From: Desulfuromonadaceae bacterium GWC2_58_13
GTDB taxonomy: Bacteria > Desulfobacterota > Desulfuromonadia > Desulfuromonadales > Trichloromonadaceae
Reading direction: 5' to 3'
Assembly: GCA_001825565.1 (NCBI GenBank)
Contig: MHXM01000031.1
Span: 1-6,218, forward strand
Length of the DNA stretch: 6,218 bases
This document shows, in pieces, positions 1 to 5,088 of the stretch (the stretch's first letter is position 1; each line of letters opens with the position of its first letter). The notes under the pieces are model-generated. The model worked only from the letters and a program-made list of their open reading frames with translations. It did no database searches and had not been told where the DNA came from. Both the position numbers and the translations under genes were made by a program.

Positions 1-61
1 CGTTGAATTTTTCATGGCGCATTATGCCATTTATAGCCAATATTTTCAGGTGTTTTTCCAT
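1..61 (-). CDS. N-terminus of an unidentified protein, cut by window edge
   Basis: Only the first 20 codons lie in the window, beginning MEKHLKILAINGIM. The start is supported by an AAGGA ribosome binding site placed 8 bases before the ATG at 61. The frame stays open to the window edge. I do not recognise the family from so short a stretch. It lies on the same strand as the small membrane protein upstream, about 164 bases away, in AT-rich DNA, so it may belong to the same acquired segment. That the reading frame is real is inferred mainly from the well-placed ribosome binding site. Confidence 0.45.
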   Translation of the reverse strand, partial: MEKHLKILAINGIMRHEKFN

Positions 62-189
62 GGCAAGAGTCCTTAAACTAGCGCCATTCGGGACAAAGTA
101 GTATTTCTGGTGATTTTAACAATCATAAAGTGAAAAATAAAGCAACAAATTCAATGGCTTATATTTTTTCAGGGACGACCAATTATCTG

Positions 190-215
190 GCAAGAAATCG
201 GATTCTTGCATTTTT
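190..215 (+). terminator. Hairpin with plus-strand T-tract
   Basis: A perfect 7-bp inverted repeat, GCAAGAA and TTCTTGC, encloses a 6-base loop and is followed on the plus strand by ATTTTTCTT. This has the form of a weak Rho-independent terminator for plus-strand transcription, but no plus-strand gene is visible to its left. On the minus strand it lies just after the stop of the small membrane protein (226) but lacks a T-tract, so there it may act only as a 3' stabilising hairpin. Confidence 0.3.
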
Positions 216-225
216 CTTCACAGAT

Positions 226-702
226 TCAAGTAGATATTTGTTTTTTTAATGACATCATCTTCTTATCAAGATTACATAGCCATCCAAACTTAATTTTTTT
301 AAAACTTGAAAGCGATTTCATGAAATTCAATTCATCTTGTCTCCTTAAATCAGGACTATGCCAGAATATCTTATAGCGATCATCTACACAAAACCACATA
401 TGACCATTTATTGTAATTTTAACATCATCAAGCATACATCGACAAATTTTATTACTTTTTAACATATGAAACACTAGCATTTCATTTTCTGTATCTAAAT
501 CGATTTGACATGTCAATTTATTTAAAAATAAATTTGTGACAAAAATTATTACAAAACAAAAACAATAAAAAATGAAAAAATACATACTGCAAAGCTTAAA
601 CATTAAAATAAGACATAGCAAAATAAATAACAAAGCATAAAACACCATGTGTATATGCCTATATACTTTGCAAAACAAGTCAGATTTTCTAATAGAATAC
701 AC
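226..702 (-). CDS. Small two-helix membrane protein, candidate immunity protein
   Basis: A 158-residue reading frame with a GTG start. Residues 19-38 and 40-60 are two strongly hydrophobic, Phe/Leu/Ile/Cys-rich helices split by a short polar turn. Residues about 62-158 are a soluble tail alternating beta-like stretches (ENEMLVF, DVKITING) with charged segments, ending in a Lys-rich region. This two-helix-plus-soluble-tail layout recalls YcxB-like proteins and several immunity proteins of polymorphic toxins, but I do not recognise the family. The gene starts 27 bases after the stop of the stub at 730-855 on the same strand, the usual toxin-then-immunity order. The ribosome binding site is weak (GGGA, 8 bases before GTG); an alternative ATG at 648 (residue 19) would still keep both helices. 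The gene is very AT-rich compared with the genes to the right, suggesting transfer. Confidence 0.6.
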   Translation of the reverse strand: MYSIRKSDLFCKVYRHIHMVFYALLFILLCLILMFKLCSMYFFIFYCFCFVIIFVTNLFLNKLTCQIDLDTENEMLVFHMLKSNKICRCMLDDVKITINGHMWFCVDDRYKIFWHSPDLRRQDELNFMKSLSSFKKIKFGWLCNLDKKMMSLKKQIST

Positions 703-729
703 AAATCATCCCGAAATATTTAAGGGCAT

Positions 730-855
730 TTACCAGTTTATTGACATACCTATATTAACTGGCGCCATAATCATTTCACCAGCAATGCCCAATTTGGAGA
801 TTCGGGGGACAGTATATTCAACACTTATCCCAAATTCTCTTGGCCCACAACCAAG
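730..855 (-). pseudogene. 3' stub of a larger protein gene, possibly a toxin C-terminus
   Basis: Between a TGA at 858 and a TAA at 730 the minus strand carries 41 open codons. They read like real protein: strand-like alternation (GISVEYTVPRISKLGIAGEM, then APVNIGMSINW) ending in a Trp before the stop. There is no credible start codon or ribosome binding site at its beginning, and the frame is closed immediately upstream, so it looks like the 3' end of a gene whose 5' part is missing or frameshifted. A Gly-rich beta-strand tail ending in an aromatic residue is common at the C-termini of secreted or Rhs-type effectors; that is a loose resemblance, not a match. The following gene is a small membrane protein 27 bases away. 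Chance openness over 41 codons in AT-rich DNA remains possible. Confidence 0.4.
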
Positions 856-895
856 TCAACACCCACGAGCCTAAAAAAACTCCGTCCTCTTCCCC

Positions 896-942
896 AAAAA
901 CAAAAAAGTCGCTTTCACCGGCAAATCACCGCTGAAAGCGAC
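896..942 (-). terminator. Rho-independent terminator (minus strand)
   Basis: A perfect 10-bp inverted repeat, GTCGCTTTCA (908-917) and TGAAAGCGAC (933-942), can be extended by three G-C pairs after one mismatch. On the minus strand it is followed directly by TTTTTTG and TTTTT (907 down to 896). This is a textbook intrinsic terminator for leftward transcription. The nearest leftward gene upstream is the ATPase, whose stop is 165 bases away, so the terminator probably ends that unit and separates it from the AT-rich segment. Confidence 0.85.
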
Positions 943-1082
943 TCCAAAAAACGCACTTCTTCTTATCCGAACGCATCTGCCAACCTCCTCAAAATCACAA
1001 CAAAATAAAAAATTTAATGCGATAAATTACCCCCACCCCATCGTGGATGTCAAATCATTTAAGTCTCAGCCGGAAATGGCAG

Positions 1083-1102
1083 AAAAACCCGGCAACCTTG
1101 CC
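1083..1102 (-). terminator. Weak hairpin terminator just after the ATPase gene
   Basis: Six bases past the ATPase stop codon the minus strand reads GGCAAGGTTGCC, a 4-5-bp stem, then GGG and TTTTT. The stem is short, so termination here would be inefficient. The stronger hairpin at 896-942 is the more likely end of the transcript. Confidence 0.3.
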
Positions 1103-1107
1103 ATACC

Positions 1108-2430
1108 TCACTCCAGAAACCCCGCCGCGTCTTCCAGCCCCAGGGCGCGATACTCCACCGCATAGCCCTGGTAATACTCCAGCAGCCGAGGAGCCTTGGC
1201 CTGAAGTTCAGTCAGGTTGATCCGCGCCTTGTTGCGCTTGATTTCGGCAATCAGCAGCCGCTTTTCCAGATCGTTGACCGCGACCAGGTCGATTTCGTTG
1301 CGATTGCCCCGTTCCCAGTAACTGCCGATTTGGTTGTAACGGCCAGTGGCGGCGAGCAGATCGCGGAAAAACCGCTCCAGCAAGCGACCGGACCAAGTGG
1401 CGTAATCCCGGTCGATGACTTGGCGCAGGTAGCTGAAGTTGCCGGTTTCAACGGCGGAGTGGTTGCGGTGAATGAAGCGGAACCAGAAATCGAGAAAGTT
1501 ATCGCGAATATAATATTTCTGCAGGCGGCCGCCGGGTTTGGCGGTCATCGGCAGATGCCGGCCAATGAGCGCGTATTCGTTTTCGAGCCGGGTCAGGTAG
1601 GCACCGCTGTGGATCTCCAGCACCGATTCGATCTCGCTGCGAGCGGTCTTGCCCGAGGCGATCAGGTCGAGGATGGAAAAATAGGTGCCATAATCCCGGC
1701 CGAATTCTTCGACCAGCTGGCTTTTCCCTTCGGCGAGAAAGGGCGAATAGGGTTTGAGGATGAAGTCGAGCATGGCCGTTTTGGACAAAGCCTGGTTTTC
1801 GGCCAGCAGCTCAAGGTGCTTGGGCAGACCTCCGGTGAGGGCATAACAATCGAACAGGGTCGTCAGGTCGGAATGTCCGTAATCCTTGAGGATGGCGAAG
1901 ATGGTGCGAATGCTGAACGGTTTGAGAAAGATGATCCGGTCGGCGCGGCCGAACAGGGGCTCTTTGGCATCCTGGAAAATCCGGTACATGAGGGAGTGTA
2001 CCGAGCCGATGCAGATCAGGTTCAGCTTGCAGGTGGCCTTGTGGCGATCCCACAGATTCTGTAGCTCCGAGTAGACGGCCGGATTGACGGTAAAGAATTC
2101 CTGGAACTCGTCGATGATCAGGGTCAGCCGCTCGCTGCGCGCCTGCTCGATCAGCAGCGCGAAGATATCGCGGAAATGGCGGATCTCGCCGACCACCGGC
2201 AACGGCAACTGGCGGCGGATCTCCTCCAAATATTCCGCGCAGAGAAGCGCTTCCGCCTTGCGGGAGACAAACAGGTAGAGATGGCGGGCGCTTTTCGCCG
2301 ATTCCAGGGCGAGAACGGTCTTGCCAACTCGCCGGCGTCCGGTGAGCACGGTCATGCGCCCGGCGCCGCCGGACTGATCGTACAAGGTGGCCAGCTCGTT
2401 CAGTTCGTCTTCGCGATTGTAAAATTTCAT
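1108..2430 (-). CDS. STAND/AAA-type ATPase with DUF234 (PD-(D/E)XK-like) C-terminal domain
   Basis: A 440-residue protein of the archaeal-type ATPase family (Pfam Archaeal ATPase, PF01637, plus DUF234, PF03008). After the opening FYNREDELNEL comes Walker A GRRRVGKT (31-38). Walker B is LTLIIDEFQ (102-110, with D107 and E108), and a GSVHSLM sensor-like motif follows near 142. A segment LFGRADRIIFLKPF follows, as is usual in the family. A winged-helix-like middle contains LTGGLPKHLELL. The C-terminus has NEIDLVAV (D381) and IAEIKR (E396, K398), the spacing of a PD-(D/E)XK nuclease core. Such proteins are usually lone accessory genes of uncertain role, often linked with mobile or defence DNA; nuclease activity is unproven. 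The start at 2430 is chosen because AAGGAG lies 6 bases before it. An in-frame ATG five codons earlier (2445) overlaps that site and has none of its own. The only close upstream feature is a palindromic operator. Confidence 0.9.
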   Translation of the reverse strand: MKFYNREDELNELATLYDQSGGAGRMTVLTGRRRVGKTVLALESAKSARHLYLFVSRKAEALLCAEYLEEIRRQLPLPVVGEIRHFRDIFALLIEQARSERLTLIIDEFQEFFTVNPAVYSELQNLWDRHKATCKLNLICIGSVHSLMYRIFQDAKEPLFGRADRIIFLKPFSIRTIFAILKDYGHSDLTTLFDCYALTGGLPKHLELLAENQALSKTAMLDFILKPYSPFLAEGKSQLVEEFGRDYGTYFSILDLIASGKTARSEIESVLEIHSGAYLTRLENEYALIGRHLPMTAKPGGRLQKYYIRDNFLDFWFRFIHRNHSAVETGNFSYLRQVIDRDYATWSGRLLERFFRDLLAATGRYNQIGSYWERGNRNEIDLVAVNDLEKRLLIAEIKRNKARINLTELQAKAPRLLEYYQGYAVEYRALGLEDAAGFLE

Positions 2431-2435
2431 AGGCG

Positions 2436-2441
2436 ACTCCT
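2436..2441 (-). promoter_or_regulatory. Ribosome binding site fixing the ATPase start
   Basis: AAGGAG lies 6 bases before the ATG at 2430. The upstream in-frame ATG (2445-2443) immediately abuts or overlaps this element and has only palindrome sequence before it. This argues for the shorter protein. Confidence 0.75.
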
Positions 2442-2446
2442 TCATC

Positions 2447-2476
2447 CAGTTACAGTAATGGCGGTTACTGTAACTG
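2447..2476. promoter_or_regulatory. Perfect inverted repeat, probable operator of the ATPase gene
   Basis: Arms CAGTTACAGTAA (2447-2458) and TTACTGTAACTG (2465-2476) are exact reverse complements around a 6-base spacer, TGGCGG. Each arm contains its own 9-base near-palindrome, TTACAGTAA and TTACTGTAA, with centres 15 bases apart, suggesting two sites for a dimeric regulator. It ends six bases before the ribosome binding site and overlaps the candidate promoter, so binding would be expected to repress. No regulator gene is visible in the window. It could alternatively form an RNA hairpin in the 5' leader, but there is no T-tract after it, so it is not a terminator. Confidence 0.75.
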
Positions 2477-2480
2477 ACAA
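2452..2480 (-). promoter_or_regulatory. Candidate promoter for the ATPase gene
   Basis: On the minus strand TTGTCA (2480-2475, five of six -35 consensus bases) is followed after 17 bases by TACTGT (2457-2452, three of six -10 bases). An alternative pair, TTGCGG and TACAGT with the same spacing, sits further upstream. Both candidates overlap the inverted repeat at 2447-2476. The -10 match is poor, so the exact placement is uncertain. Confidence 0.35.
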
Positions 2481-2511
2481 TAAGTCTTTCCGCAAGACCG
2501 TTCTTCCCCCC

Positions 2512-2790
2512 TCACATCACCACCCGGATCAACGCCGGCTCAAGACCGATGCCGTAGCGCACACCGGGCCGTGGGCCGATACTATCGATTCACAGTCGAC
2601 GGGCTTCGTAGTCGCCGAAGCTGGCGCAAATCGCGCGGTTGAGCTTGGCGCGGTACTGCATGACGTAATCCCCTTCGAGTTTATTGATGCCGCTTTTGAC
2701 CGGTTCGCGGTCGCTCAGACTACTTCGCCCGCTGGGAAGTGCATCCCTTCCTACGAGCGGCTCTGCGCACTCTGGAAGCTGACTTCCCGG
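2512..2790 (-). pseudogene. Degenerate leftward reading frame with internal TGA, unidentified
   Basis: On the minus strand one frame is open from just after a TGA at 2793-2791 to TGA 2592-2590, then in the same frame to TGA 2514-2512. The part from about 2690 on reads like protein (GINKLEGDYVMQYRAKLNRA, then ASFGDYEARRL). After the stop it resumes as GPRPGVRYGIGLEPALIRVV. Most third codon positions are G or C, as in the real genes nearby. The earlier part (about 2700-2790) looks less protein-like. No start with a ribosome binding site is evident; an ATG at 2661 would give only 23 residues. I do not recognise the product. The simplest reading is the 3' remnant of a decayed gene. Selenocysteine at the internal TGA is a remote alternative because no typical SECIS hairpin was identified next to it. 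Confidence 0.3.
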
Positions 2791-3222
2791 TCAGAGTCGG
2801 GGATGACGGCCCTTCTGCTTGCGATCTGCTGGTGGATACCCTGTCGCGCACGGTGTTGGTTCTGGCGCGGGGGAGTCGATGGGGGAGGCAAATATTTTCG
2901 ATGGGGATGTGGTGATCGTCGAGCGCCGGGCGGTGGCGCGGGGTGAATTTCAGAAAAATAGGACTTGGCGCAGCCAAGAGGGAATCTCGATGACAATTCT
3001 TTTCGTCATCGTCACGCCTGGCGGCGGCACCGAAGCACGGCCTGCCTCGGTGTGACAAATCCAGGTTGTAGTCATTTTCATACCCGTACAGCACCCACAG
3101 TCCGAAGACCAAAGGCACGATTTCGGCACAGAAAATTTCGACCGGGGATGACGCAGGGAAGACGCGCGGGGACCGGAGTCTTCCAAAACCGGGAGTGAAA
3201 CGGCAAGTATCGGAAAATGCAG
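2791..3222. other. Gene-free stretch with several hairpins
   Basis: No reading frame here has a credible start, ribosome binding site and codon pattern. The longest leftward frame begins inside the tRNA gene and is an artefact. What is visible is secondary structure. A 7-bp stem (GGAAGAC/GTCTTCC) spans 3157-3184. A 10-bp stem with a 5-base loop spans 3028-3052. A 7-bp stem (CGATGAC/GTCATCG) spans 2988-3011. A 6-bp stem with a 3-base loop (CTTGGC/GCCAAG) spans 2964-2978. The sequence is otherwise moderately GC-rich and unremarkable. Confidence 0.6.
2953..3184 (-). ncRNA. Speculative structured RNA on the minus strand
   Basis: Four hairpins follow each other on the minus strand at 3184-3157, 3052-3028, 3011-2988 and 2978-2964. 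The 3052-3028 stem pairs completely only as minus-strand RNA: CACCGAGGCA with TGCTTCGGTG uses one G-U, which on the plus strand would be an A-C mismatch. The last stem is followed by TCC and then TATTTTT, a weak terminator shape. No convincing promoter was found between the tRNA terminator (3223) and 3184. The region could equally be a decayed repeat element. I do not recognise an RNA family. Confidence 0.2.
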
Positions 3223-3253
3223 AAAAAAAGGCCCGGTCATTTGACCGGGCCTT
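3223..3253 (-). terminator. Strong Rho-independent terminator after tRNA-Gly
   Basis: A 12-bp GC-rich stem, AAGGCCCGGTCA with TGACCGGGCCTT, and a tiny loop (effectively 4 bases with one pair open) is followed on the minus strand by seven T (3229-3223). It begins 11 bases after the tRNA 3' end and would end both the tRNA transcript and any read-through from miaA and the deaminase gene. On the plus strand the same stem is followed five bases later by seven T, so it may work in both directions. Confidence 0.9.
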
Positions 3254-3264
3254 CATAATTTTTT

Positions 3265-3339
<75 letters not shown>

Positions 3340-3370
3340 GTATGACGACGGTTTTGCTGTCGGGACGGAT

Positions 3371-3399
3371 TTAATAACAAATGATTTCGCCGCTGTCAA
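3371..3399 (-). promoter_or_regulatory. Promoter of tRNA-Gly, embedded in the deaminase stop
   Basis: On the minus strand a perfect -35 box TTGACA (3399-3394) is followed after exactly 17 bases by TATTAA (3376-3371, four of six -10 bases). Transcription would start near 3364, giving a 5' leader of about 25 bases before the mature tRNA. The TGA stop of the deaminase gene (3398-3396) lies inside the -35 box, so the coding 3' end and the promoter are interlocked. Confidence 0.75.
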
Positions 3400-3998
3400 C
3401 AAGAATGTTGCGGGCCGCGATTTATGGCGGTGCCGTTGTAGATTTCTCCTCCCGCGTCCCGGTACCGGCGCAGCACCGCCGTCGCTTCTTCCCGGCGAAC
3501 GTCGCGGATCACCTCGATTCCCCGTTTTTCCAGCTCGCCGATCCACCGGACCGGTTTGGCTCCTTCGTCGAAGCCGATGGCGCGGGCGTCTTCGTCGCGG
3601 GCGCCGCACACCAGACGGACAACCCCGGACCAGGGGATGGCGCCCAGGCACATGGCGCAGGGTTCGGTGGAGCTGACCAGTTCGTAGCGGCGGCCGTCCA
3701 TCCCCAGTCGGTAGCAGCCGGTCTGCTGCTGGGCCAGGGTCAGGGCGACGATTTCGGCGTGGGCCGTCGAACAGCCGGAGGGGACGACCAGGTTGATTCC
3801 CGGAGCGACCAGTCGGCCGCTATCGAGCTCGAAGACCGCCGCGCCGAAGGGGCCGCCGGTACTCGTTTCGACGTTGCGCCGGGCCAGGGCGATGGCCAGT
3901 TCCATGCGCTCTTCGACGGTCGGATAGCACCGCTGCGGGTCGGCGATGAAGGCGGCAACCCAGTCCGGCAGTCGCAGGGTGAATGTGGGGAAGGTCAC
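3396..3998 (-). CDS. Nucleoside/purine deaminase of the cytidine deaminase fold (GuaD-like)
   Basis: A 200-residue zinc-dependent deaminase of the CDA superfamily (COG0590, dCMP_cyt_deam/MafB19-like). It has a GGPFGA motif (48-53), the catalytic TAHAEIVA (zinc ligand H80, proton-shuttling E82), and STEPCAMCLGAIPWSGV with zinc ligands C114 and C117. RDEDARAIGFDEG (134-146) follows. The GGPFGA and IGFDE motifs are those of guanine/guanosine deaminases rather than tRNA adenosine deaminase TadA. The substrate is probably a free purine base or nucleoside in the cytosol, but is not proven by sequence. The GTG start at 3998 is chosen because AAAGGA lies 7 bases before it and the conserved FTLRLPDW opening follows. 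The open frame extends far upstream, but only as a shadow of miaA. The ribosome binding site overlaps the miaA stop codon (TAAAGGA), so translation is likely coupled. The tail after IYNG (residues 186-189) extends into the tRNA promoter. Confidence 0.9.
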   Translation of the reverse strand: MTFPTFTLRLPDWVAAFIADPQRCYPTVEERMELAIALARRNVETSTGGPFGAAVFELDSGRLVAPGINLVVPSGCSTAHAEIVALTLAQQQTGCYRLGMDGRRYELVSSTEPCAMCLGAIPWSGVVRLVCGARDEDARAIGFDEGAKPVRWIGELEKRGIEVIRDVRREEATAVLRRYRDAGGEIYNGTAINRGPQHSC

Positions 3999-4005
3999 GG
4001 CGGAA

Positions 4006-4011
4006 TCCTTT
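4006..4011 (-). promoter_or_regulatory. Ribosome binding site of the deaminase overlapping the miaA stop
   Basis: AAAGGA (minus strand) shares two bases with the TAA stop of miaA and lies 7 bases before the GTG at 3998. It decides the GTG start and implies translational coupling with miaA. Confidence 0.8.
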
Positions 4012-4912
4012 AGGAGTGCTGGCGCCAGGCGTCGAGCAGTTGTCGCAACGGATCGCCGGCGCCGTCGAGCCAGTGGATGGCTGTCCCCTGGCGTTCCATG
4101 CGCCGGAACCAGGTTTCCTGGCGCTTGGCGAACTGGTGAATGGCGCTGTTGAGTTTTTGAAACAGGTCGTTGCGGTTGATCTCGCCCTGAAGGAATTGGG
4201 CCAGAAAACGGTATTCGAGGCCGTAGAATTCGAGGGTCCGGTAGGGCACCCCCGCATGGCGCAGGTGCTCGACTTCCTCGATCATCCCCTGCTCCAGCCG
4301 TTCCTTGAGTCGGGCGGTGATGCGTTGGCGCAGGACGGCCCGATCCCACTGGACGCCGAACACCAGCGGCCGCAGTTCGGGCAGGGGTGGCATCCGGGCG
4401 CTGGCGGCGGTTTCGCCCTCGGCGATTTCGATGGCCCGCAGCAGGCGCTCGCGTTCCAGGGCGTCGGTGGTATTGTGCTGCCGCGGGCGCAGGGCGGCCA
4501 GCCGCTCGGCGAGTTGTTCGAGGTCCAGTCCGACCAGTTGTCGGCGCAGCTCGGGATTTTCCGGAACCTCCACCATCCGGTACCCTTTGAGCACGGCGTC
4601 GAGGTAGAGGCCGGTGCCGCCCACCAGCACCGGCAGCCGGTTTCGGCCGCCGATGTCGGTGAAGACTTCGAAAAATCGTCGCTGAAACTCGAAGACGTTG
4701 AATTCGTAGCCGGGGTCGACGATGTCGATGAGGTGGTGGGGGATATCTTCGTATTCCGCCAGATCCTTGCCGGTGCCGATGTCCATCCCCCGGTAGACCT
4801 GACGGGAGTCGGCGGAGATGATTTCGCCGTTCAGCGCGAGGGCGGCGCCGACGCCGAGGCGGGTTTTGCCCGAGGCTGTCGGGCCGAGAATAACCAGCAG
4901 GTTGGGCTTCAT
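4010..4912 (-). CDS. miaA: tRNA dimethylallyltransferase (divergent type)
   Basis: A 300-residue cytosolic enzyme, the usual length, that transfers the dimethylallyl group to N6 of A37 in tRNAs reading UNN codons. It has the P-loop GPTASGKT (10-17), SADSRQVYRGMDIGTGKD (33-50), HHLIDIVDP, VLVGGTGLYLDAVL, the DRAVLRQRI region and FAKRQETWFRRM near the C-terminus. Compared with the common proteobacterial MiaA it has GTGKD where GTAKP is usual and LEFYGLEYR where GYRE is usual. These features recall the second MiaA type that I associate with Bacteroidota, so a canonical paralogue may exist elsewhere in the genome. The start is the first ATG in frame; an AAGGA lies 12 bases upstream, rather far. 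A strong promoter lies about 50 bases upstream, and the deaminase gene follows after 11 bases as a two-gene operon. Confidence 0.93.
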   Translation of the reverse strand: MKPNLLVILGPTASGKTRLGVGAALALNGEIISADSRQVYRGMDIGTGKDLAEYEDIPHHLIDIVDPGYEFNVFEFQRRFFEVFTDIGGRNRLPVLVGGTGLYLDAVLKGYRMVEVPENPELRRQLVGLDLEQLAERLAALRPRQHNTTDALERERLLRAIEIAEGETAASARMPPLPELRPLVFGVQWDRAVLRQRITARLKERLEQGMIEEVEHLRHAGVPYRTLEFYGLEYRFLAQFLQGEINRNDLFQKLNSAIHQFAKRQETWFRRMERQGTAIHWLDGAGDPLRQLLDAWRQHS

Positions 4913-4959
4913 GGCGGGGGGATATCCTTATCGGGCGGTGGTTAGGGGCTGGTCGAGGT

Positions 4960-4988
4960 ATTTTAGGTTTTTTGCCCGGCGATGACAA
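4960..4988 (-). promoter_or_regulatory. Promoter of the miaA-deaminase operon
   Basis: On the minus strand TTGTCA (4988-4983, five of six) and TAAAAT (4965-4960, five of six) are separated by exactly 17 bases. Transcription would begin near 4953, leaving a leader of about 40 bases before the miaA ATG. This is the best housekeeping sigma-factor match in the divergent region. Confidence 0.7.
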
Positions 4989-5003
4989 TCCCGCTTTTAA
5001 ACC

Positions 5004-5032
5004 TTTTATTTCCTTCGTGCATTTGCTACATT
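5004..5032 (+). promoter_or_regulatory. Candidate extended -10 promoter for pcnB
   Basis: TGCTACATT (5024-5032) is a TGn-extended -10 box with four of six -10 bases. A poor -35-like TTTTAT lies 17 bases earlier. It would start transcription near 5039, about 50 bases before the pcnB ATG. It lies back to back with the miaA promoter, a few tens of bases away. Confidence 0.35.
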
Positions 5033-5088
5033 AGCGGCGCTTCGGGACTCCTCCGCCCCCTTATCCAACCGCTTTCCATGTTCTGATA

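Noticed and set aside
803..824. GGGGGACAGT sequence resembling ends of REP-associated transposase units
   Set aside because: No partner repeat or transposase is present, and the bases are accounted for as codons (EYTVPR) of the leftward stub.
647..874. Rightward 75-codon frame in the AT-rich segment
   Set aside because: No ribosome binding site, and it lies opposite two leftward frames with better gene features.
1330..2064. Rightward open frame inside the ATPase gene
   Set aside because: Antisense shadow of a well-supported protein, a usual effect of GC-rich codon bias.
2176..2946. Rightward 256-codon open frame
   Set aside because: It begins antisense to the ATPase N-terminus, crosses the operator and has no ribosome binding site or domain; the minus-strand reading has a more gene-like third-position bias.
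3983..4945. Rightward 320-codon frame opposite miaA
   Set aside because: Antisense shadow of miaA, with low-complexity composition.
3999..4988. Long upstream extension of the deaminase frame
   Set aside because: It is an Arg/Pro-rich shadow of miaA in another frame; the family start and ribosome binding site lie at 3998.
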